Assembly: GCA_963783085.1 (NCBI GenBank)
Contig: CAWAMJ010000001.1
Location: forward strand, 1 to 18,388
Direction of reading: 5' to 3'
DNA length: 18,388 nt
From: CAVYUC01 sp963783085
Lineage (GTDB): Bacteria > Bacteroidota > Bacteroidia > Bacteroidales > Prolixibacteraceae
Shown here: positions 1 through 6,432 of the stretch, in pieces
Layout: every line of letters starts with the position of its first letter
Numbering within the stretch: the first letter of the stretch is position 1
Notes under the pieces: model-generated
What the model saw: only the letters and a program-made list of their open reading frames with translations
Databases searched by the model: none
What the model was told of the DNA's origin: nothing
Program-made: the position numbers and the translations under genes

Positions 1-24
1 AGTTGAAAAGTAATCTAACGAAAT

Positions 25-1495
25 ATGAAAGAACATCATTTCCTGGCATTCGATCTTGGTGCTTCCAGCGGAAGGGCAATTTTAGGCACAATTGAGAATT
101 TCAGTTTGAAACTCACGGAAATTCACAGGTTTAAAAATCAAATGTCTTATATTCAGGGCAGTTACTTTTGGAATATATTCAGTTTATTCGACGAGTTGAA
201 AACCGGATTGAAAAAGTGCATTTCGGAACATCAAATTCAGCCCGAATCCATTGGAATTGATACGTGGGGAGTTGATTATGCCTCATTACTCCTGAAGGCC
301 ACATTGCCGGATTGCCGTTTGCATACCGCGATCACCGCACCGACAATGCCATGGAAGAATTTTTCAGGGTACTACCGATTAAAGAAACCTACCTTCTTTC
401 GGGAATTCAATTTTTGCAGTTTAATACATTGTTCCAGTTGTTTGCGTCGGTCAGAGAAAATTATTCAGGTTTGAAAGTCGCAGAAAGCCTGCTTTTTACG
501 CCCGATGCGTTCAACTATTTGTTTACAGGGGTTAAAAAGAATGAATATACGATTGCCAGCACATCGCAAATGCTGAAGCCCGGGAAACCGGAATGGGAAA
601 AAAAACTGTTTGAGGCAGCCGGAATTCCTGAAAACCTGGTGGAGGAAATTATTCAACCGGGAACCGTAGTTGGTAAAATTTTGCCTGAAATCTCGGAACA
701 AACCGGTTCTGATGAAATTCCGTGCATTGCAGTAGGTTCCACGACACGGCCTCGGCCATTGTTTCAGTTCCGGCGCAGGGGGAAAACTGGGCATACCTGA
801 GTTCGGGAACCTGGTCGCTGCTCGGAATTGAAAGCCCGTCGCCACTGGTTTCGGAAAAAACGCTGGAAATGAATTTCACCAACGAAGGAGGAGTGGAAGG
901 TACCACGCGATTTCTGAAAAACATTATGGGAATGTGGCTCATCCAGGAGTGTAAACGAACCTGGGACACAGCAGGAGTTGGACTGGCAGGAAATTGTAGA
1001 TATGAGTAACCAGGCCGAGCCTTTTAAATGTCTCATAAATCCTGACGATCCTGTGTTTTTAAATCCCGGTAATATGCCCGCTGCCATTCAGGAATACTGC
1101 AAAAAAACAAACCAGCCGGTACCGGAAACGAAAGGCGAAATTGCCCGCTGCATATACGATAGCCTGGCGCTGAAATACAGATACACCATCAAACAAATAG
1201 AATCAGTAACGGGTAAAAAAATAGAAAAACTGCACATTATCGGCGGCGGCGCTAATAATAAAATGATGAACCAGTTAACTGCTGATGCCGCCGGAATTCC
1301 AGTCCTGGCCGGTCCAACAGAAGCAACTGCCATTGGCAACATTATGATGCAGGCCAAAGCTGCCGGTGCGGTCGGGTCTGTTTCGCAATCCGGGAAATCG
1401 TCCGGAACTCTTTCGAAGTAACAGAATTTGAACCTTCTCCACAACTGGACTGGGTAAAAGCATGGGGGCAGTTTGAAAAACTATTGTCGCTGTAA
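25..1495 (+). pseudogene. rhaB: Rhamnulokinase (FGGY kinase), frameshifted
   Basis: L-rhamnulose kinase of the FGGY family, which makes L-rhamnulose 1-phosphate in the cytoplasm. The N-terminal FGGY motif AFDLGASSGRAILG, the GVDY segment, LPFAYRDHRT, SSGTWSLLG and the C-terminal LHIIGGGANNKMMNQLTADA with EATAIGN are all present and in order. The reading frame must change four times: near 282 (GVDYA to LITPEG), near 740 (AVGS to HDTASA), near 965 (KRTW to TQQELDWQ) and near 1388 (SQ to REIVRNSF). Three changes fit the loss of one base from a CCC or AAA run; the one near 965 fits one extra G or two lost bases. Once repaired it gives about 490 residues, the usual family length, with no internal stop and all blocks kept. 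That points to sequencing errors or very recent inactivation. The start at 25 gives the expected N-terminus. The rhamnosidase downstream on the same strand supports a rhamnose pathway role. Confidence 0.9.
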
Positions 1496-1509
1496 CCCGA
1501 TGGCAAACC

Positions 1510-1558
1510 GGGAGTTGGAGTTTTCCGGTTCCAGTCGATACAGGGAGTTGGAGTTTCC
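1510..1558. repeat. Short direct repeat in the rhaB-rhamnosidase spacer
   Basis: GGGAGTTGGAGTTTTCC at 1510-1526 recurs as GGGAGTTGGAGTTTCC at 1543-1558, one T shorter and 33 bp on. It lies just after the rhamnulokinase stop and before the rhamnosidase start. It may be a small duplication scar or part of a leader; no function can be assigned from the sequence. Confidence 0.6.
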
Positions 1559-1599
1559 TAACTGCAACAAAAATTAAATTAACTTAAATTCCAGCAATT

Positions 1600-3993
1600 A
1601 TGAAAACACCAATCATTCTTATTATGTGCCTGTTTTTGAACGTAAACCTTTTCGGGATCGAAAATGTACCGAAATCAAAAATAAATCAGGATTTACTAAC
1701 CGGTTACTGGCAGGCGCGGTGGATTGCATGGCCGCATGATTCGGGATTGGAATATGGCGTTTATCACTTCAGGAAAAAGATAAATCTGGCAGCTGTGCCC
1801 GAAGAATTTATCGTTCATGTTTCGGCCGATAACCGGTACGAGCTTTTTGTGAACGGAGAGCGGGTTTGTTTTGGGCCGTCGCGGGGCGATTTAATACACT
1901 GGCGTTTTGAAAGCATCGACATTTCGTCTTTTTTGAAAACAGGCGAAAATATTGTTGCCGCACAGGTCTGGAATTTTGGCAACCTGAAGCCGTGGGCGCA
2001 GTTATCCCACCGCACCGGGTTTATTCTTCAGGGAAATACTGAAAAGGAATCGCAAGTTAACACCGGTAAATCGTGGAAAGTATTAAAAAACGAAGCCTAT
2101 TCACCCGCGGGCGCCGGAAGCAAAACCACTGCCGGACAATTTGTGGTGGTTGGGCCCTGCGATGAAGTGGATGCCGCGAAATATCCGTGGGGATGGGAGA
2201 AAGTTGATTACAACGATTCAGGCTGGGAGCAGGCTGCGGAGCTTGTGCATGGAAAGCCGAAAGAAGCAGGAACCGGAATAGAGTGGGGGCTTGAACCGCG
2301 TTCCATTCCGCTGATGGAAGCCCGGGCGCAACGGTTTGCAAAAGTGCGCAAAACAGAGCGGAATTTCGATGAATTTCTTGTGGGAAACGAACCGCTGAAT
2401 ATTGGCGCCAACCAAACCGTAACATTTTTATTTGATCAGGGAAACCTTACTACGGGCTACCCGGAGTTGCTGGTTTCCGGTGGAAAAGGCGCGACAGTCG
2501 GATTGAAATATGCCGAAGCGCTTTTTGATGAAAACGGCCAAAAAGGAAACCGAAATGTTGTTGAGGGTAAAAAAATGGTTGGTTATGCTGATGTTTTTTT
2601 ACCCGACGGCGGAGGAAAACGTTTGTTCCGGCCGCTGTGGCTGCGAACCTGGCGCTATTTGCAGTTAACTGTAACAACCGGAAACCAACCATTGACCATC
2701 GATAATTTCCAGAGTGAATATACCGGTTATCCGTTTGTGGAAAATGCTGCATTTGAAAGCGATGATCCCGAATTGTCTGAAATTTGGAAGGTTGGCTGGC
2801 ACACCGCCCGGCTCTGCGCCGGCGAAACCTATTACGATTGTCCGTATTACGAACAATTGCAGTACGTTGGCGACACGCGCATCCAGGCGCTGATTTCCCT
2901 GTATGTTTCGGGCGACGACCGGCTGATGCGAAAAGCGCTGCAGGTTTTTGACGATTCAAGGTTCAGCGAAGGATTGACCATGAGCCGTTATCCGACTTCG
3001 GTTACACAGGTAATTCCGCCCTATTCACTGTTTTGGATCGATATGGTCCACGACTACTGGATGCTGCGGGATGATCCGGATTTTGTGCGATCGTTTTTAA
3101 ATGGAATCGACAATGTGCTGCATTTTTTTATGTCCCGCATCGACGCGGAAACCGGTTTATTGGGAAAAACCGGGTACTGGAATTTTGTGGATTGGGCAGT
3201 TGAATGGCCGTGGCGCAGTAACGAGCAAACCGGCGGAGTTCCGAAAGGTGGATTTGCAGGACAGTCGTCGATTTTAAGCCTGCACCTGGCGTATAGCGCC
3301 AAACATGCAGCTGATTTGTGCCGCTGGGCCGGAAACGATGAAAAAGCTGTGTATTATGAAAATGTGGCTGAGAAATTAATTGAGGCGGTGAAAGAAAATT
3401 GCTGGGACAGTTCGCGGCAATATTTTGCAGACACTCCGGAAAAGAAGGAATTCAGCATGCATGCACAGATTTTTGCTGTTCTGGCCGGTGCAGTGGCAAA
3501 AGGTGATTTGAAGGATTTTGTATTGCGGTTTGAAAAGGATGAGCAACTGATCCAGCCCACCATGTATTTCCGGTTTTACCTGACACAGGCGTTGAAAAAA
3601 GCAGGACTGGCCGACAATTATCTGGAAACGCTCGGGTTGTGGAGAGAGATGCTCGATTTGGGTTTGACCACTTTTGCTGAAAAACCGGATCCCACGCGTT
3701 CTGATTGTCATGCCTGGAGTGCCAGCCCGAATTACGATTTCCTTGCTACAGTGGCCGGAATTGAACCGGCATCGCCGGGATTTAAAACAGTGAAAGTGGA
3801 ACCGCATTTGGGAAAACTGAATCAAATAAAAGGCAATATGCCGCACCCGCAGGGAACGATTTCGTTTGATTTAACACGAAATGGCTCAGCCGGATTGAAG
3901 GGAAAAATCGTGCTTCCGCAACATTTGACCGGGAAATTTTACTGGAACGGGAAAATGATTGATCTGGAGGGGAGCACTGAGATTGATTTGTAG
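1600..3993 (+). CDS. Secreted alpha-L-rhamnosidase, GH78-type
   Basis: 797-residue glycoside hydrolase predicted to release terminal alpha-L-rhamnose from glycans. Residues 1-19 form a signal peptide. An N-terminal beta-sandwich region (about 35-380) begins with the ARWIAWP motif typical of bacterial rhamnosidases. The (alpha/alpha)6 barrel carries DCPYYEQLQYVGDTR (residues 413-427), the GH78 block in which acidic residues line the active site, then NFVDWAVEW (528-536). CHAWSASPNYDF from residue 703 leads into the C-terminal beta domain (GIEPASPGFKTVKVEPHLG), again characteristic of the family. General acid and base are probably among E418, D425, D531 and E535, but I cannot fix them without alignment. 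It starts 104 bases after rhamnulokinase on the same strand, so the two probably share an operon: this enzyme supplies rhamnose and the kinase consumes it downstream of isomerisation. No transmembrane anchor or T9SS domain is seen, so a periplasmic location is likely. Confidence 0.9.
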   Translation: MKTPIILIMCLFLNVNLFGIENVPKSKINQDLLTGYWQARWIAWPHDSGLEYGVYHFRKKINLAAVPEEFIVHVSADNRYELFVNGERVCFGPSRGDLIHWRFESIDISSFLKTGENIVAAQVWNFGNLKPWAQLSHRTGFILQGNTEKESQVNTGKSWKVLKNEAYSPAGAGSKTTAGQFVVVGPCDEVDAAKYPWGWEKVDYNDSGWEQAAELVHGKPKEAGTGIEWGLEPRSIPLMEARAQRFAKVRKTERNFDEFLVGNEPLNIGANQTVTFLFDQGNLTTGYPELLVSGGKGATVGLKYAEALFDENGQKGNRNVVEGKKMVGYADVFLPDGGGKRLFRPLWLRTWRYLQLTVTTGNQPLTIDNFQSEYTGYPFVENAAFESDDPELSEIWKVGWHTARLCAGETYYDCPYYEQLQYVGDTRIQALISLYVSGDDRLMRKALQVFDDSRFSEGLTMSRYPTSVTQVIPPYSLFWIDMVHDYWMLRDDPDFVRSFLNGIDNVLHFFMSRIDAETGLLGKTGYWNFVDWAVEWPWRSNEQTGGVPKGGFAGQSSILSLHLAYSAKHAADLCRWAGNDEKAVYYENVAEKLIEAVKENCWDSSRQYFADTPEKKEFSMHAQIFAVLAGAVAKGDLKDFVLRFEKDEQLIQPTMYFRFYLTQALKKAGLADNYLETLGLWREMLDLGLTTFAEKPDPTRSDCHAWSASPNYDFLATVAGIEPASPGFKTVKVEPHLGKLNQIKGNMPHPQGTISFDLTRNGSAGLKGKIVLPQHLTGKFYWNGKMIDLEGSTEIDL

Positions 3994-4289
3994 AAAGCGA
4001 TGATAAACTTCAATAAATTTCAGATTGGTATTCGTGCCCGTTTTTTTTCCTGGCAACAGATTTCGGATGAAACGTTCATGTGAATTCCTGCAAACCCGGA
4101 TATCAAGCCGCAGACCGGAGCGCTCTGGCAGGGATTGAAGCGGCGCCCTGTTGCCGGACGCGACCATGTTTTGTTTGCCGGTGGCGGCGATTGGAATGAG
4201 CCCGCCGGCGGGAATACAAAACAGGGAGCGGACAAAACCGGTAGAGCGGAAAGCCCGGCTGCCAGCCCAGAAAAATTAAACTAATTGAT
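3994..4289. other. GC-rich structured intergenic tract, possible interspersed repeat
   Basis: No convincing gene lies here. From about 4090 the composition becomes visibly richer in G and C than the flanking genes. It contains complementary words: TGTTTTGT (4167-4174) with ACAAAACA (4216-4223), enclosing an imperfect GC stem (GCCGGTGGCGG against CCCGCCGGCGGG). CTGGCAG near 4122 and CTGCCAG near 4260 may form an outer stem. Words such as CAGGGATTGAAGCGG and GAGCGGAAAGCCCG resemble intergenic repeat sequence that I recall from Bacteroidota chromosomes, but I cannot confirm copies from one window. A 27-codon frame at 4000-4083 is too short and unsupported to call. Confidence 0.4.
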
Positions 4290-4434
4290 GAGTCTGCTCT
4301 GAAAAGTCTGAGTTCATTGATTTTCAATTTCTTTACCCCTGACCCCAAATATAGGGGAACTTGTTGAAAATCAATGAACTCTTCAAAGTCCCTCTTAGGG
4401 GATTTAGGGGTTTTTGACTTTTCGGAGTGGACTC
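4290..4434. repeat. Nested palindrome, MITE-like or bidirectional terminator
   Basis: Two pairs of arms are nested. The inner pair, GAGTTCATTGATTTTCAA (4310-4327) and its exact complement at 4364-4381, is an 18-bp perfect inverted repeat. The outer pair, GAGTCTGCTCTGAAAAGTC (4290-4308) and GACTTTTCGGAGTGGACTC (4416-4434), matches at 16 of 19 positions, and read on the + strand all three mismatches are G-U wobbles. The inner loop holds CCCCAAATATAGGGG, and the right-hand spacer holds TCCCTCTTAGGGGA, a second small stem. The outer right arm runs into the stop codon of the hemolysin III gene. Position between two convergent genes suggests a shared transcription end; nested arms with G/C-run hairpins also suggest a small non-autonomous mobile or REP-like element. 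Confidence 0.75.
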
Positions 4435-5092
4435 AAACGATTGTATTTAAAACTGAAAGGAAATGCGAAATACTTCCGGCGAGGACAAATAAATGCCAGA
4501 TTCCATGGCTGAATTTGAGGCCCCGCCAGGAATAGAAAATAACGCCCACCGAATAGAACCCGCTCCCGATAAACAAATACGCGACACTGATTGCCGGCAA
4601 ATGACGCACCAGCGGAACAACGGCGAACAGGAACAACCAGCCCATGGCAAGGTAAATACCGGTCATAAGTTTGTGAAAACGAACAAGGTAAACGGAGCGG
4701 ATGATGACTCCGGCGATCGCTAAAGTCCAAATAATTCCGAACAGCGTCCAGCCAATTATGCCGCGAATGGTGGTGAGCATAAAAGGTGTGTAAGTGCCGG
4801 CAATGAGCAAAAAAATGGAAGCGTGATCGAACCGGGCGTAAAGGTTTTTTATTTTTTGTTTGGTGGCGCTGTGATATAATGTGGAAGAAAGATAAAGCAA
4901 AACCAGCGTGCTGCCGAAAATGGTAAAACTGACCACGTGCCAGGCGGTGCCGCGGGAAACTGCAGCAACAACGAGCAACACCAGCGCCCAAATGCTGAGT
5001 AGTGTTCCGATGCCGTGAGTGATGCTGTTAAAAATTTCCTCGGCAATTGGCAAGGTGCGGTAACCTGCTTCCTTTTTTTCGTGTTTTGGCAT
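4433..5092 (-). CDS. Hemolysin III / PAQR-family membrane protein
   Basis: 219-residue multi-span inner-membrane protein of the hemolysin III (YqfA/PAQR) family, with about seven hydrophobic segments. The family signatures are all present: EEIFNSITHG (residues 19-27), SSTLYH ending at H74, FDH with LIAGTYTP (88-103), and HGIWHLFVLAGSISHF from H196. By analogy with PAQR receptors, H74, D89, H196 and H200 are the likely metal-binding set. The family has been linked to lipid hydrolase activity and membrane homeostasis; the hemolysin name is historical and does not imply a toxin here. It is alone in orientation with the VOC gene upstream (170-base gap). Its stop codon overlaps the outer arm of the nested palindrome. 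Confidence 0.92.
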   Translation of the reverse strand: MPKHEKKEAGYRTLPIAEEIFNSITHGIGTLLSIWALVLLVVAAVSRGTAWHVVSFTIFGSTLVLLYLSSTLYHSATKQKIKNLYARFDHASIFLLIAGTYTPFMLTTIRGIIGWTLFGIIWTLAIAGVIIRSVYLVRFHKLMTGIYLAMGWLFLFAVVPLVRHLPAISVAYLFIGSGFYSVGVIFYSWRGLKFSHGIWHLFVLAGSISHFLSVLNTIV

Positions 5093-5098
5093 GCGCTT

Positions 5099-5130
5099 GA
5101 ATCGAATTTCTGAATGTAAATATTCGATTC
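5099..5130. promoter_or_regulatory. 9-bp inverted repeat upstream of hemolysin III start
   Basis: GAATCGAAT (5099-5107) and ATTCGATTC (5122-5130) are perfect complements separated by 14 bases. They begin six bases upstream of the hemolysin III start codon on the minus strand. The layout suits an operator or a leader hairpin affecting translation; no regulator can be named. Confidence 0.4.
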
Positions 5131-5172
5131 GAAATTAAGAAAAATTGATTGCCTGCGGGTTATCTTTCTTTC

Positions 5173-5218
5173 AAAAAACAGGACAGGCATCCTTATTACG
5201 GGAGTCTGTTCTGTCTGT
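5173..5218 (-). terminator. Possible intrinsic terminator of the VOC gene
   Basis: Reading the minus strand after the VOC stop, ACAGACAG (5218-5211) can pair with CTGTCCTGT (5186-5178) if one C is bulged, followed directly by six T residues. The loop is long (about 24 bases), so this is a moderate candidate. It would separate the VOC gene from the hemolysin III gene. Confidence 0.4.
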
Positions 5219-5263
5219 CACTGAAAATCAGGTATCTAAATTTTATCTGTGGCGGGCGGAATT

Positions 5264-5785
5264 TTATTTGGGCCCTGTTAATTCGATGAAATTGCCATCG
5301 GGATCCTGAATAAGGACAAAATATTTTCCATTGCCCAGATTTGATGGTTCTGCACTTAAAAAGTCGATGCCGGCTTTTCTGATCCTTTCAATGAACGGAT
5401 TCAAATGTTTCACATTTATAGTGATGTACTGCATACCGGTATCGTCGTGAATGTGCGTTTGTTTCGGATGACTGGGTTTCGTTCCCAGACTCATCAGTTT
5501 CCATTCGTTGGCACAATCGCTGTTTTCCAGTTTCAGCACCGAAACTTCCATTTTGAACTTATCGGTAAGGCCAAGTTCCGAAGCCTGCTCTTTGGTAACA
5601 ACAAACTCACCGGTTTTAACCATTCCGATGACGTGTGTATAAAAATCAATCGATCTGGCGAGGTCGCTCACTACTACTCCGATTCCGATATTCGGGCTGG
5701 AAAACTCGCTGGATGAAGCGCTACTTTGGGCAGATACGGTTGTTATTGCCAGCGCAAAAATTAAACAAATTCCAAGCTTTTTCAT
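5264..5785 (-). CDS. Exported VOC/glyoxalase-fold protein
   Basis: 173-residue protein with a clear signal peptide (MKKLGICLIFALAITTVSAQ, cleaved after about residue 20) and one vicinal-oxygen-chelate fold. Beta-alpha units run from IGIGVVVSDLARSIDFYTHVIGM (33-55) to FVLIQDPDGNFIELTGP (156-172). E168 in FIELTGP sits at the usual C-terminal metal position. The first-strand histidine of glyoxalase I is absent (IGIGVVV), and the strand near 118-125 (MQYITINV) also lacks the usual histidine, so the standard His/Glu metal site is incomplete. It may bind a hydrophobic or glycan-derived ligand, or be a non-canonical dioxygenase-fold protein; a lactoylglutathione lyase role is unlikely. Export to the periplasm is unusual for VOC enzymes. 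Start chosen because it gives the signal peptide. Confidence 0.85.
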   Translation of the reverse strand: MKKLGICLIFALAITTVSAQSSASSSEFSSPNIGIGVVVSDLARSIDFYTHVIGMVKTGEFVVTKEQASELGLTDKFKMEVSVLKLENSDCANEWKLMSLGTKPSHPKQTHIHDDTGMQYITINVKHLNPFIERIRKAGIDFLSAEPSNLGNGKYFVLIQDPDGNFIELTGPK

Positions 5786-5957
5786 TGCATTTCATTTTTA
5801 AATTCCACACCATGAATAACAGTTCAGCTTTGTGATTATTTGTTAAACTTTTCGAAAAAAATATAAATACAACATGCTGTTTTTCAGGACGTGAAAGCTG
5901 ACGGTTGATTCCGTTTTTCATCGGCCCCGGTTTTTATAGATAATCATTTGGTGGAAA

Positions 5958-5989
5958 GTTGCCATTCATCATTTTTTCAGGTAGTTTTG
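5958..5989 (+). promoter_or_regulatory. Weak Bacteroidota-type promoter for the 125-residue protein
   Basis: TAGTTTTG at 5982-5989 matches the -7 consensus TAnnTTTG. GTTG at 5958-5961 lies 20 bases upstream and partly matches the -33 element. The start codon at 6004 would leave a very short leader, so confidence is low. Confidence 0.35.
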
Positions 5990-6003
5990 GTTGAAAAGAT
6001 AAA

Positions 6004-6381
6004 ATGACTTTACCGCAGATAAATAACAAAAATGTTGAAAGTTACCTGGATCAGGCGGAGATTGTGCGGGAAACGGCCGAACAAATCATGAAGGATTTCG
6101 GGATGTTTGGTGTGGAAATTACTTTTTCCGGCGATACCGGGAATGCTTACGAAGAATTACACCGGCAATTGATTGATCAAATAACCACTTTAGTGAACCG
6201 AAACTACGACCTCCTGCTTTCGGTGCTTTACCAGGTAGACATCACCGACCGCGAAATTGCCCGCGCCGCTGCCGACCTGCCCCATTACAGCCATATTGAA
6301 GTAATCGCCCACCAGGTAATTGTCCGCGATTTAAAGAAAGTTCTGCTAAGGAGGTATTTTCGGAAGAAGGAGGATTCCTGA
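6004..6381 (+). CDS. Small conserved-looking cytoplasmic protein of unknown function
   Basis: 125 residues, no signal peptide or membrane segment. Predicted to be mostly helical, with heptad-like hydrophobic spacing in the second half (LIDQITTLVNRNYDLLLSVLYQVDITDREI). The shape resembles small Bacteroidota proteins that contain an LLxxLYxVDI-like core and a basic C-terminus (here KKVLLRRYFRKK), but I cannot name a family. It stands alone: the upstream gene is divergent and the downstream giant gene is convergent. The ATG at 6004 follows an A-rich leader (GAAAAGATAAA). Its coding status is supported by high sense-frame codon quality and a strong terminator just after its stop. Confidence 0.75.
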   Translation: MTLPQINNKNVESYLDQAEIVRETAEQIMKDFGMFGVEITFSGDTGNAYEELHRQLIDQITTLVNRNYDLLLSVLYQVDITDREIARAAADLPHYSHIEVIAHQVIVRDLKKVLLRRYFRKKEDS

Positions 6382-6382
6382 A

Positions 6383-6424
6383 AATTTTGGGGTAGCCCGT
6401 CATTATGCGCACTACCCCAAAATT
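6383..6424. terminator. Bidirectional terminator between convergent genes
   Basis: AATTTTGGGGTAG (6383-6395) and CTACCCCAAAATT (6412-6424) form a perfect 13-bp stem with a 16-base loop. It starts two bases after the stop of the 125-residue gene and lies eight bases beyond the stop of the giant minus-strand gene. On the minus strand the stem ends in a T run, which fits intrinsic termination in that direction best. Confidence 0.8.
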
Positions 6425-6432
6425 ATTACTCA

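Noticed and set aside
2450..2959. Long open frame on the minus strand opposite the rhamnosidase
   Set aside because: It lies wholly inside a well-supported gene, has no recognisable domain, and is rich in residues typical of antisense frames of GC-leaning codons.
4000..4083. 27-codon open frame after the rhamnosidase
   Set aside because: Too short, no leader signal, no recognisable product, and adjacent to structured repeat-like DNA.
4433..5092. Haemolytic toxin
   Set aside because: Hemolysin III is a historical family name; the PAQR-like motifs indicate a housekeeping membrane protein.
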